From Candidatus Omnitrophota bacterium (GTDB taxonomy: Bacteria > Omnitrophota > Gorgyraeia > 2-02-FULL-51-18), in the NCBI GenBank assembly GCA_945877765.1, contig CAMDWQ010000014.1, positions 1 to 36,864 of the forward strand: DNA of 36,864 nt. Direction: 5' to 3'. The notes beneath the pieces were generated by a model that did not search any database, was not told the origin of the DNA, and saw nothing but the letters and a program-made list of their open reading frames with translations. A program made the position numbers and the translations under genes. Positions 14,917 through 24,137 of the stretch are shown here, piece by piece; position 1 is the stretch's first letter, and each line of letters begins with the position of its first letter.

Positions 14917-17900
14917 GATGGCTTTGCCTTTACCCTGTTTTCTGACAACTCTAGGATTCTAACACAAAGCTCTCCAAACTCTAACCCCGACGCCTCCGCC
15001 GCCTTCGGCAAAAGGCTTTTCGAAGTCAAGCCGGGAATCGTGTTGATTTCTAAAACATACGGCTGGCCATGCGCCAAAATAATATCAACGCGCCCCATCA
15101 CGCTGCAGCCCAGCGCGCGGTAGGCACGCAACGCCATATTTTCCACCACCCTAGCCTCCTCATCCGTCAGACGAGCAGGAAACTCATACTGCGTCTTAGG
15201 GCTTTTATACTTGGCCTCATAATCATAAAATTTGTCGACAGGGATCACTTCCACAATCGGCAGTGCCTTGTCTCCTAAAATTCCGACCGTTAGCTCGCGG
15301 CCGTAGATATGCTCCTCAACAAGCACCTTGTCAGAATAACGAAATGCTTCCGCGCAGGCTTTTGCAACATCTTCCTCTTTTAGAACAATCGAAATACCGA
15401 CGCTGGATCCTGCACTAGACGGCTTAATCACCACGGGAAAACGGCTAAAGATAAGCTTCGCAACCGACTGCATCGAATGCAATACCTGAAATTCAGGCAC
15501 CAAAATCCCCTCTTTTTTGAAAATGGTTTGCGCTTTTGATTTATCAAAAGCCATCTCGCTAGCCGCGGGCCCCGAACCCGTGTAAGCAATTCCTGCCTCT
15601 TCTAAAATTTTTTGCAACACTCCATCCTCGCCAAAAGTGCCATGCACCGCATTGAACACCATCGAAATATTTTGGCTTTTCAAATCCTCCACAAAATCAT
15701 CAACCGGATCCATTAGGATTACCTGACAACCCCTGGCTTTTAGCGCATCATAAACCGCCTTTCCTGAAATGAGCGATATTTCCCGCTCACAGGAAGGTCC
15801 TCCCGCAAGCACAGCGATCGCCCCCGGCCATGATTTAACAGGGTTTAGAGTGTCGTCCGAGATGTACTTGACTTCTGTCTCAAGCTCGATCCCGGACCTT
15901 TGCTTGACGACATCACGCACCCTGGAAATCAACTCAAGGACGTTGCTGGACGACGCGCCGCCCCGATTAATTAAATAGTTGGCGTGTTTTTCGGATATTT
16001 GTGCTTGATTGACGGCAAAACCTTTTAGACCCGCCTCATCAATCAACTTGCCGCTGGAACAACCAGGCAAATTAGGATTTTTAAAAAGACAGCCAGCGCT
16101 GGCGTGCTGCAGATCCTGGCTCTTGGTGCGGTAATCGCGGTATTCCTGAAGTTTTAGCTGCACGGCTTCTTTGCTGCTGGGTGGGAATGAAAACAAAGCC
16201 TCAACGATAATCCCCTCTTCGAGACCCGAATGGCGATAGCGAAAATTAATTTGGCTTTTTTTAAGAAAATGGGAGCGGCCATCAAAACCCAAAAATAGAA
16301 TTTCTTCCAGAAATTCATCCACCGACTGGCCGTGACTGCCGGCATTCATCGCCACTGCGCCGCCAATATTCCCCGGAATTCCGGACATAAATTCAAAACC
16401 GCCAAGCCCCTTCTCAAAACTGTATTGAATTAGCAGCGAGTTCATGACTCCGGCTCGAGCGAGCACCCGGTTCGCTCCGGGGCTATGAAGCTGTCGAAAG
16501 TAAGGCGCCCCCAGATGTATCACCACACCCCGCACCCCTTGGTCTGCAGCAAGAATATTGCTCCCGGCACCAAAAATGCGCACGTGCAATCCCCTGGCCC
16601 TAGATTCCCACAAGACACTCTTTAAATCTTCCATATCCTCTGGCTCTATCCAGTATTCGGCGGGACCGCCAATCTTAAGCGTCGTGTGCTTAGACAAAGG
16701 TTCTTCCAGAGCCACCTTCCCACGAATCCCGCGAAAAAAAGACAACTCTCGAGCCACTTGATACACATCACCGGCTCCCAGGGCAATGACCAGGTCCCCT
16801 GGCAGCATCTGACTACGAATCGCCTCTGTTACGAGTGCACGAGGCACGTAGCTGACATCCGCATGCCCCTGACGACGGACAGCGTCACAAACTTTTTGGG
16901 CAGAAATATTTTCCATTGGATCTTCATTCGCTGCATAAATATCCGTAATAAAAAGTTTATCAGCGTCACTAAAAGCGGTTGCAAAATCATCCAGAAGCGA
17001 CGCTGTGCGCGAATACCGATGCGGCTGAAAAACAGCAAAAATTCTTTTCTTTGAGAGCGCTCGGGCCGCGGCAAGCGTCTTTTGAATCTCTGTTGGGTGA
17101 TGAGCGTAATCATCCACGATCATCGTGACGGGGCTTTCGTATTGAATATCAAAACGCCGCTCGGCGCCCCTGTATTTTAAAAGCGCTTTTTGCACACTGG
17201 AAAAATCAACGCCGCAAAGGGAAACCGCCGCAATCGCGCCCAGAGCATTTAAAACATTGTGGCGCCCTAAGATCCTCAGTTGCACTTTCCCCAAACAAAC
17301 AGTGCCGCGCCATGCATTAAAAGAAACACCCCTCACTCCTTCCGGACACTCACTCACATCCGTGGCATAAAAATCGTTTGAGGAATTGAATCCGTATAAT
17401 ACCGCCGGGATGTCAGCCTCCTTGGCCAAGCGTAATACATTGGGGTCCTCCGCACATCCGACCCAGCGGCCGCCAGGCTTTAACCGCAAGACAAACTTTC
17501 GGTAGGCTTCTTCCATTTGATCAAATGTGCCGTAATGATCCAGGTGCTCTTTCTCAATATTGGTAATGATTTCAATGTCGGGGCTAAACTTAAGAAAAGA
17601 AGCGTCACTCTCGTCTGCCTCAATCACCATCTCTTTCCCTTGGCCCACACAGGCATTTCCACCCAAAAGATCTACCAAACCTCCGACTACCACCGAAGGG
17701 TCTCGCCCCGCCTCTCGTAAAATAAGGCCCACTAGAGCAGTGGTCGTTGTTTTTCCATGAGTCCCGCTGACGGCAATTGTAAATCGATCGAGACAAAGCG
17801 CTGCCAAAGCATCCGCCCGGTGAATAATTCGTACTCCCGCGCGCACCGCCTCCACCCGCTCCGGATGATCTTCACGAATGGAGGAAGAATAAACCACCAA

Positions 17901-18119
17901 CCCCGCTCCCTCGATATGAAGCGGATCATGGCCAATCAGCACTTTGGCTCCCAATTTTTCAAGATTGAGTAAAATCGGCGTCTTCTTCACATCGCTTCCC
18001 TGGACCGCATAGCCCAACGCCAGATAAATACGTGCGATACCGCTCATTCCAATCCCCCCCAATCCAATAAAATGGATCGGTTTTTGAGCGTTTCTGTTTT
18101 CTAAATCCACCCGGCGCAC
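14910..18119 (-). CDS. MurC-MurB-Ddl trifunctional fusion protein
   Basis: One 1069-residue frame holds three peptidoglycan enzymes. Residues ~13-460 are MurC (UDP-MurNAc:L-alanine ligase): HFIGLGGIGMSGIA, P-loop SGTHGKTTT (118-126), EADESDASFL, DDYAHHPTEI. Residues ~463-750 are MurB (UDP-enolpyruvyl-GlcNAc reductase, FAD): IFGAGSNILAADQGVRG, SGIPGNIGGAVAMNAG, and ASAGCLFKNP, with Cys677 where many MurBs have catalytic Ser. Residues ~766-1069 are Ddl (D-Ala-D-Ala ligase, ATP-grasp): LAGGPSCEREISLISG, VVIKPSSAGSSVGIS, YVLEINTIPGLTSKS. All active-site motifs are intact and the linkers are short, with no stop or frameshift. Two-part fusions (MurC-Ddl in Chlamydia, MurB-MurC in others) are known. 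It overlaps murG by 19 bases. Confidence 0.97.
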   Translation of the reverse strand: MRRVDLENRNAQKPIHFIGLGGIGMSGIARIYLALGYAVQGSDVKKTPILLNLEKLGAKVLIGHDPLHIEGAGLVVYSSSIREDHPERVEAVRAGVRIIHRADALAALCLDRFTIAVSGTHGKTTTTALVGLILREAGRDPSVVVGGLVDLLGGNACVGQGKEMVIEADESDASFLKFSPDIEIITNIEKEHLDHYGTFDQMEEAYRKFVLRLKPGGRWVGCAEDPNVLRLAKEADIPAVLYGFNSSNDFYATDVSECPEGVRGVSFNAWRGTVCLGKVQLRILGRHNVLNALGAIAAVSLCGVDFSSVQKALLKYRGAERRFDIQYESPVTMIVDDYAHHPTEIQKTLAAARALSKKRIFAVFQPHRYSRTASLLDDFATAFSDADKLFITDIYAANEDPMENISAQKVCDAVRRQGHADVSYVPRALVTEAIRSQMLPGDLVIALGAGDVYQVARELSFFRGIRGKVALEEPLSKHTTLKIGGPAEYWIEPEDMEDLKSVLWESRARGLHVRIFGAGSNILAADQGVRGVVIHLGAPYFRQLHSPGANRVLARAGVMNSLLIQYSFEKGLGGFEFMSGIPGNIGGAVAMNAGSHGQSVDEFLEEILFLGFDGRSHFLKKSQINFRYRHSGLEEGIIVEALFSFPPSSKEAVQLKLQEYRDYRTKSQDLQHASAGCLFKNPNLPGCSSGKLIDEAGLKGFAVNQAQISEKHANYLINRGGASSSNVLELISRVRDVVKQRSGIELETEVKYISDDTLNPVKSWPGAIAVLAGGPSCEREISLISGKAVYDALKARGCQVILMDPVDDFVEDLKSQNISMVFNAVHGTFGEDGVLQKILEEAGIAYTGSGPAASEMAFDKSKAQTIFKKEGILVPEFQVLHSMQSVAKLIFSRFPVVIKPSSAGSSVGISIVLKEEDVAKACAEAFRYSDKVLVEEHIYGRELTVGILGDKALPIVEVIPVDKFYDYEAKYKSPKTQYEFPARLTDEEARVVENMALRAYRALGCSVMGRVDIILAHGQPYVLEINTIPGLTSKSLLPKAAEASGLEFGELCVRILELSENRVKAKPSW

Positions 18120-19213
18120 TCCTCGATAAAAGTCATTAATTTTATTCTTGAGTTTAACGCCGCATTTATTAACGGCGAAACAATCGGCTTGTTTTTTTGT
18201 TGCATAGCTCTCTCCACAAAATCTTGAAAAATTGGCGCAAACATCACCGGCGACAAATCACTCTGATGAATAATCAGCGAGCGGCCATCTTCCACAAAAG
18301 CCTTTGCATTTAATAACTGATGCCCGCCGGCAAAGGGGTAGGGAACCAAAATGGCCGGCATTTTTTTCGCCTTGGCTTCCGCTAAAAAAGTAGCTCCCGC
18401 ACGCCCAACGGCAAAATCGGCCGCGCCATAAGCTAGCTCCATTCTTTCAAAAAAAGAAAAAGCGCGGCAAACAACCCCTTCCTTCATGCAGGTTTCTTCC
18501 GCCAGCGCCGTCGACATTTTTCCGGTCAGATGAACCACCTGAAGCAACGACTTCACCGATACGGGCACCTGGCTAAGCGCCTCCAAAAAAACGGTATTAA
18601 TAGATTCGGCTCCTTGGCTTCCTCCGAGCACCAACACCGTTACCTTGTTCGCCGAAAAACCAAAAAATCCAAGTGCCTCTTGGCGGCAATCACGATCGAT
18701 CGCAGCGCGGATTGGGTTCCCCGTCTCCCGCATATTGCGGTGAGGCGGCAAATATTTCCTAGTGTCCTCAAAACTCAAAGCCACCGCATCTGCCCACCGC
18801 GTCAAAACCTTATTGGCGAATCCCGGCATGACATTTTGTTCATGAATCATGGTTTTAATCCCTAAGCCCCTTGCCATGAGAATCATAGGAAAAGAAAAAT
18901 GGCCGCCAAAACCCACCACCACCGCAGGTTTTTCTTTCCTTAAAATCGTAAAGGCTTGATAAAAACCTTGCGCTAATTTTAACAGAAATACACCGTTGAA
19001 GAAAGACCGCGCACCTCGGAAAGGGGCGCTATCAATAGGGATTACTTTTTCTTGAGAGACCATGCGAAAAATGGCGTTTTCGATATCTTTGTTGCCGCAG
19101 ACATAGACTAGGCGCAAAGAAGGGTATTTTTTTTTGAGTTCCTCCGCGACGCTAAAGGCAGGAAAAATATGCCCCCCGGTTCCCCCGCAGGCCAGTATGA
19201 GGCAACGCTCCAT
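18101..19213 (-). CDS. murG: UDP-GlcNAc:lipid I N-acetylglucosaminyltransferase
   Basis: This peripheral inner-membrane GT28 enzyme turns lipid I into lipid II. The N-terminal glycine loop ACGGTGGHIFPAFSVAEEL and the second GFGGHFSFPMILMARGLG are the two acceptor-side G-loops. The donor domain has VLGGSQGAESIN and the UDP-GlcNAc site AVGRAGATFLAEAKAKKMPA with PYPFAGGHQLLNAKAF (usually RSGA and DHQ; here GRAGA and GHQ). It has 370 residues, close to normal. It follows ftsW after three bases and overlaps the fusion gene, so coupling along the operon is tight. Confidence 0.96.
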   Translation of the reverse strand: MERCLILACGGTGGHIFPAFSVAEELKKKYPSLRLVYVCGNKDIENAIFRMVSQEKVIPIDSAPFRGARSFFNGVFLLKLAQGFYQAFTILRKEKPAVVVGFGGHFSFPMILMARGLGIKTMIHEQNVMPGFANKVLTRWADAVALSFEDTRKYLPPHRNMRETGNPIRAAIDRDCRQEALGFFGFSANKVTVLVLGGSQGAESINTVFLEALSQVPVSVKSLLQVVHLTGKMSTALAEETCMKEGVVCRAFSFFERMELAYGAADFAVGRAGATFLAEAKAKKMPAILVPYPFAGGHQLLNAKAFVEDGRSLIIHQSDLSPVMFAPIFQDFVERAMQQKNKPIVSPLINAALNSRIKLMTFIEECAGWI

Positions 19214-19216
19214 GGC

Positions 19217-20320
19217 TTAGGAAAGAGCCGGTTTCTGCTTGGAGATATTGATCAAAAGTCCCAGCGCCACCATATTTGCCAGAAGCGCAGAACCGCCGTA
19301 ACTGATAAAAGGCAGCGAAAGCCCTTTGGTGGGAAGCGCGCCGATACTGACGCCAATATTAATCACCGCTTCAAATCCAATCAAACTGACCAAACCCAAA
19401 GCGAGAATCTGCGAAAAGTAATTTTTGGAACGAAAAACAATCACCATGCCGGAAAAAATAAAAACTAAAAAAAGAAGAATCACTGACCCTGCGCCCACAA
19501 AACCGAGCTCTTCCCCAATAATAGAAAAAATAAAATCAGTGTGCGACTCAGGCAGGAAAAAAAGTTTTTGCTGGGAGCCTCCGAGCCCCCGGCCAAACAA
19601 CCCTCCTGAGCCAAGCGCTAAGAAAGACTGGATAATTTGAAATCCCACTCCCCGCGGATCGTCCCAGGGATGAAAAAAAGCCAGAATTCTTTTACGCCGG
19701 TAAGGTTTTGCCAGCATCGCATACAAAAGCCCTGGGATAGCCACTGCAACGATCCCCGCTAAATATTTTAACGGAAATCCTGCAGCAAAAAAAAGGATCA
19801 GCATGACCATGGCAATCGTCACGGCAGTACCCAAATCCGGCTGTTTGAGCACCAACCCCGCCGAAACTCCCAGGACAAAAAGCGCGGGTAGGACGGTGTG
19901 TTTTAAATCGCTCAGGCTTTCCTTTTTACGTTCGAGAAAATCTGCCATGTAAAAAATAAGGGCTATCTTGAGAAATTCCGACGGTTGCACGCTGAATCCC
20001 ATAAATTTAAACCATCGCCTCGCTCCCCCTGCCGAAGAACCGATGTGAGGGATTAAAACCAATACCATCAACACAATGACAGCGATTAATATATTTTTGG
20101 AATGCCTACGCAGTGCTTGGTAATTGATACGTGAGGCCAGCCATGCTATCAGCGAACCGATCCCCAGGTAAACCAAATGCCTCACCAAAAAATAATTTGG
20201 GTCCTTCATCGTATCGAGCGCATAAATAGCGCTGGCACTATAAATCATGACAATTCCGATGGCGATTAAAATCGAAGCTGAGCCAAAAAGAAGCGACCTC
20301 GCGCGCGTCAGAGGGTCCAT
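19217..20320 (-). CDS. ftsW: Septal peptidoglycan glycosyltransferase FtsW
   Basis: This SEDS-family polytopic membrane protein polymerises lipid II at the septum together with FtsI. It has 367 residues with ~10 hydrophobic segments. SEDS signatures are VQPSEFLKIALIFYMADFL, LKQPDLGTAVTIAM, SHTDFIFSIIGEELGFVGA and the late LPFISYGGSALLANM. It overlaps the murD end by 13 bases and lies three bases before murG. Position between murD and murG is the classical dcw place of ftsW and separates it from the elongation paralogue RodA. Confidence 0.95.
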   Translation of the reverse strand: MDPLTRARSLLFGSASILIAIGIVMIYSASAIYALDTMKDPNYFLVRHLVYLGIGSLIAWLASRINYQALRRHSKNILIAVIVLMVLVLIPHIGSSAGGARRWFKFMGFSVQPSEFLKIALIFYMADFLERKKESLSDLKHTVLPALFVLGVSAGLVLKQPDLGTAVTIAMVMLILFFAAGFPLKYLAGIVAVAIPGLLYAMLAKPYRRKRILAFFHPWDDPRGVGFQIIQSFLALGSGGLFGRGLGGSQQKLFFLPESHTDFIFSIIGEELGFVGAGSVILLFLVFIFSGMVIVFRSKNYFSQILALGLVSLIGFEAVINIGVSIGALPTKGLSLPFISYGGSALLANMVALGLLINISKQKPALS

Positions 20321-21669
20321 TGCTTCTCCAACTCATGAAATATCTGCTTAAATGTTTCACCGCGATGCTCATACGAAGAAAATTGATCAAAACTTGTGCA
20401 CATGGGCGATAGAAGCACCGTATCCCCCGGCCGAGCTTCTTCATAAGCAAGGCGGACCGCCTGATGAAAGTCACGTTCAGTTCTTACCGATGAAAGAGTG
20501 GGCCATGCCGCCGCAATTTTTTCTCGCGCTTCGCCGTACAAAACTACCGTCCTTACCCGTTCCCGCACCAGCATCTCAATCTCGGAAAAAGGGGCTCCTT
20601 TGTCCCTGCCTCCTGCCAGAAGGATGACCGGCGTCTCCGAAGCAAGAATGGCCGCCCGCGTGCTCTCGACGGTAGTAGATTTAGAATCATTCACAAAATG
20701 AATGCCACGGACTTGCCCCATCAATTCAATACGATGCTCAAGCGTCTTAAAAGACTCGAGAGTTTTCTGCATTTTCTCGCGCGGTAACTTTAACGCCATC
20801 CCCACCGCTGCGGCGGCCATTATGTTTTGCATATTATGCATGCCCTTTAACTGGAAATCCGCGGCATCGAGAAATGTTTTTTTTGCGCGTCCACGGCGAA
20901 TCCAAACCATGTGATCCTGCCAAAAAATATCACCCTGTAAATGGTTCTGGCTGTAGAAAATGACCTTTGACTTTGTTTTTTTGGACATCGATCGGACAAT
21001 GGGGTCGTCATAGTTTAGAATTAAATGATCGCTAGCTTTTTGATTTTTAAAAATTTTTTCTTTAGCCAGCGTGTAATTTTCAATTGTTTTGTGCCGGTCT
21101 AGATGATTGGCGCTGACATTTAGTACCACCGCAATAGAGGACCTAAAGGTCGGGCTATCCTCTAGCTGAAAAGAGCTTAGCTCCAGCACCACCACGGTCT
21201 CCGGGCCAATGCCTGGTACCGCCTCCAAAAATGAATACCCCACATTGCCGCACAAAACGCTAGGGCGCCCGGCATCCGAAATCATTCGGTGAATCAAATT
21301 GCAAGTCGTTGTCTTTCCATTGGAACCTGTCACCGCCACGATCAGTCCCTGGCAAAACTGGTACGCAAGTTCAACTTCACTAATCACTGATATTTTTTTC
21401 TTTTTGGCAAACTCTAGTGGGAGACTATCTCTGGGGACTCCGGGGCTGGTGACAATTAGGTCCACGTTTTGCAAAAATTCCTCGGTGTGGCCACCGGTCT
21501 CAACCTCAGCCCCTACGCTGCGGAGATAACCCGCGTTCTCAAGCACCTCTTTTTTGCTGGAGGAATCCGTCGCGCAAACCTGCGCTTTTTGCGTTAAAAG
21601 AAATTTGGCCGCCGCAAAGCCGCTTTTTCCCAGGCCGATGACGGCGATTTTTTTATTTTTTAATTTCAT
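20308..21669 (-). CDS. murD: UDP-MurNAc-L-Ala:D-glutamate ligase
   Basis: It adds D-Glu to UDP-MurNAc-L-Ala. The ATG at 21669 (MKLKNKKIAVIGLGKSGFAA) overlaps the mraY stop as ATGA and gives 453 residues; an upstream in-frame ATG at 21723 reads inside mraY and is rejected. The N-terminal Rossmann domain has VIGLGKSG. The central domain has P-loop VAVTGSNGKTTT (~112-122), ELSSFQLED and NVSANHLDRH, and the C-terminal domain starts at FVNDSKSTTVEST with LLAGGRDKGAPF. All are typical of MurD. Confidence 0.96.
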   Translation of the reverse strand: MKLKNKKIAVIGLGKSGFAAAKFLLTQKAQVCATDSSSKKEVLENAGYLRSVGAEVETGGHTEEFLQNVDLIVTSPGVPRDSLPLEFAKKKKISVISEVELAYQFCQGLIVAVTGSNGKTTTCNLIHRMISDAGRPSVLCGNVGYSFLEAVPGIGPETVVVLELSSFQLEDSPTFRSSIAVVLNVSANHLDRHKTIENYTLAKEKIFKNQKASDHLILNYDDPIVRSMSKKTKSKVIFYSQNHLQGDIFWQDHMVWIRRGRAKKTFLDAADFQLKGMHNMQNIMAAAAVGMALKLPREKMQKTLESFKTLEHRIELMGQVRGIHFVNDSKSTTVESTRAAILASETPVILLAGGRDKGAPFSEIEMLVRERVRTVVLYGEAREKIAAAWPTLSSVRTERDFHQAVRLAYEEARPGDTVLLSPMCTSFDQFSSYEHRGETFKQIFHELEKQWTL

Positions 21670-22754
21670 TGAATTTTTAAAGTAGCCAGACCCACCAAGG
21701 CCAGAAGAATTGAAACAATCCAAAACCGTATCACGACCTTGGTTTCCTTAAGTCCCAATAGTTGAAAATGATGGTGGAGCGGCGCCATCAAAAAAATACG
21801 CTGTTTTCTTAGTTTATAACTGCCTACCTGCAAAATAACGGAAAGCGCCTCCACCACAAATATCCCACCGACCAAAACAAGCAAAAGTTCTTTTTTTGAA
21901 AAAATAGCCACAGCCCCCAAAACACCGCCAAGACTCAAAGACCCCATGTCCCCCATAAAAAGGCTGGCGGGGTGAGCGTTAAACCATAGAAATCCGAGGC
22001 CTGCTCCGAAAAGCGCCGCGCAGAATACCGCCAGCTCCCCAACACCCGCGATATGGGGGATATGCAAATAGTGGCTAAACCCCCAATGCCCGCCAACGTA
22101 ACTAAACACCGCATAAGTAAGAGCAATCGTCAACGTACAGCCGATGGCTAAACCATCGAGCCCATCCGTCAGATTGACGGCATTGGAGGACCCCGTAATC
22201 ACAACCGCTACAAAGAGAATATACAGTGGGCCCAGCGCCCAAAACCAATTTTTAAAAAAAGGGATGGCAACATCGGACCATACAGGAGAGTCATGATACA
22301 AATAAAACCCGATGGTGATTCCCAGTAGAAGCTGGGCAGCCATTTTATAAGACCCTCTCAGGCCCTTTGAATTTTTCTTTGAAAATTTTAGGTAATCATC
22401 GACAAATCCCACAGCCCCAAGCCACAATACAACCCCCGAACAAAGAATCACAAATCGATTTCGAATATCCGCCCACAAAAAAACTGATAGCAGCATCGCT
22501 CCTAAAATCATCAAGCCGCCCATCGTAGGCACTTTTTCCTTGCCAGCGTGTGCTTCGTAGAGCTTGGAGAAACCTGCGCGCTCGATTCCCTGCTTCAGGT
22601 TAAGACCCGACAAAAAACGGATGACCAGCGGGCCGATCCAAAGACTCAACAAAAATGCAGTAATCCCCGCCATAGCCGCACGAAACGTAATGTACTGAAA
22701 TAGGTTAAACCCAATAAAGAATTTTTTTAAAGGGTAGAGCAGTGAGTACAGCAA
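21666..22754 (-). CDS. mraY: Phospho-MurNAc-pentapeptide transferase MraY
   Basis: This inner-membrane enzyme moves phospho-MurNAc-pentapeptide to undecaprenyl phosphate, forming lipid I. It has 362 residues and ~10 membrane helices. The catalytic aspartate motifs GFVDDYLKFSKKNSKGL and NAVNLTDGLDGLAIG and the histidine cluster PLHHHFQLLGLKE are present, as is KVPTMGGLMIL near the start. The murF stop ends at the base just after its ATG, with no spacer, and its own stop overlaps murD. Confidence 0.97.
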   Translation of the reverse strand: MLYSLLYPLKKFFIGFNLFQYITFRAAMAGITAFLLSLWIGPLVIRFLSGLNLKQGIERAGFSKLYEAHAGKEKVPTMGGLMILGAMLLSVFLWADIRNRFVILCSGVVLWLGAVGFVDDYLKFSKKNSKGLRGSYKMAAQLLLGITIGFYLYHDSPVWSDVAIPFFKNWFWALGPLYILFVAVVITGSSNAVNLTDGLDGLAIGCTLTIALTYAVFSYVGGHWGFSHYLHIPHIAGVGELAVFCAALFGAGLGFLWFNAHPASLFMGDMGSLSLGGVLGAVAIFSKKELLLVLVGGIFVVEALSVILQVGSYKLRKQRIFLMAPLHHHFQLLGLKETKVVIRFWIVSILLALVGLATLKIQ

Positions 22755-24137
22755 TTAAACGGCCTCCATCTTGAAATATTCAAAAACTTTTTCCATCTTC
22801 ATCGCACGCGACCCTTTCACGAGTACCATATCCCCCGCCGCCACCAAGCCCCTGCAAATCTTGCCGGCTTCAGCGCTGTCGCTAGCCATATAAACAGACG
22901 AGCTGTTCACACCGTTTTTTAATGCTTCTTGGGCTGCAAAATTTGCCAATGGCCCTGTTGCAATTACAAAATCAAACATAAGTTGTGACAACAAAGAACC
23001 TGCTTCCCGATGGAAAGCCTCCGCCTGGCTCCCCAGCTCCAGCATATCGCCGAATACAACCCCTTTTTTGCCGCGAGTTTTGAAACTTTTTAGCGTTTCA
23101 AGTGCCGCACGAAAAGAAACGGGATTTGAATTGTAACTATCATCGATAAAAATAACATCCTCTATATTTTTTAAATTGAGCCTTCCGGAAACAGGCTTAA
23201 ACTCTTTTAAGCTTCTGCGAATATCCTCCATCGGAGCCCCAAACGTCAGCGCAACCGCAATCGCTAAAAGAGAATTGATGATATTATGACGGCCGATCAG
23301 CGAAGTTTCAAAAACTTCTTTCCCGTTGAGCTGAAAGGAGGTTCCCGTCTCATGGCACCAAATATTATCGGCAAAATAATCATTCCCGTCTTTTGTCAAT
23401 CCCACACGGACAACGCGGTGAGAACCGCTCTGAACATCCACGAGCCGTGCATCCTCACCGTTGACAAACAAGGTCCCGCCGCGCTCAACATTGGCCACAA
23501 CGCCCATCTTTTCCTTTCGGACGCCTTCAATATCTTTTAATTTTTCCAGATGGGAAGGCCCAATCAACGTCAAAACAGCCGCTTGAGGTGAAATAATCGA
23601 GGAAAGACGGCTAATCTCCCCCGGCTGATTGGTGCCCATTTCCAAAACCATCATTTCATGCGATGACTCTAGCTGTAGGATTGTCTTGGGGACCCCCACA
23701 AGATTATTCTCAGTCCCGTGGTTTTTTAAAACTGAAAATCGCGAGGAAAGCGCTTGTGCCGCCAATTCCTTCACGGTTGTTTTTCCCGAACTCCCCGTGA
23801 TGGCCACCGCTGGAACATGAAATTGTCCACGAAAAAAAGCTGCCAGATTCCCATAAGCCTTAAGGACATCCGGGACTACAATCAAATTTACCTCCGTCTT
23901 ACTATTTTTTGGGAATTTTGCAGGATTAGAAACAACAAAATGCCGGGCACCCTTGGAAATGGCGGCGTCAATAAAATCATGCCCGTCAAAATTAGGCCCT
24001 CCAAGCGCAAAAAAAACATCATTCTTCCCTAGTTGCCGAGAATCGGTAGAAATGTTCCCCAAGCCAAGGCTGTCCCGAAGAGGTGTAGCCGCTGTTCCCT
24101 CCACTGCTTTCAAAATTTGCGAAATCGTAAGATTCAT
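22755..24137 (-). CDS. murF: UDP-MurNAc-tripeptide:D-Ala-D-Ala ligase
   Basis: It adds D-Ala-D-Ala (made here by the Ddl domain of the fusion protein) to complete UDP-MurNAc-pentapeptide. It has 460 residues. The N-terminal domain carries ISTDSRQLGKNDVFFAL, the ATPase domain has VAITGSSGKTTVKE (P-loop ~114-121), EMGTNQPGEI and GPSHLEKL, and the C-terminal domain has FIDDSYNSNPVSFRAAL and GDMLELG. These are MurF-specific patterns. It shares one base with murE and abuts mraY. Confidence 0.97.
   Translation of the reverse strand: MNLTISQILKAVEGTAATPLRDSLGLGNISTDSRQLGKNDVFFALGGPNFDGHDFIDAAISKGARHFVVSNPAKFPKNSKTEVNLIVVPDVLKAYGNLAAFFRGQFHVPAVAITGSSGKTTVKELAAQALSSRFSVLKNHGTENNLVGVPKTILQLESSHEMMVLEMGTNQPGEISRLSSIISPQAAVLTLIGPSHLEKLKDIEGVRKEKMGVVANVERGGTLFVNGEDARLVDVQSGSHRVVRVGLTKDGNDYFADNIWCHETGTSFQLNGKEVFETSLIGRHNIINSLLAIAVALTFGAPMEDIRRSLKEFKPVSGRLNLKNIEDVIFIDDSYNSNPVSFRAALETLKSFKTRGKKGVVFGDMLELGSQAEAFHREAGSLLSQLMFDFVIATGPLANFAAQEALKNGVNSSSVYMASDSAEAGKICRGLVAAGDMVLVKGSRAMKMEKVFEYFKMEAV

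Noticed and set aside
21670-21723. Earlier start for murD
   Set aside because: It lies wholly in mraY, while the ATG at 21669 overlaps the mraY stop as ATGA and precedes the Rossmann motif directly.
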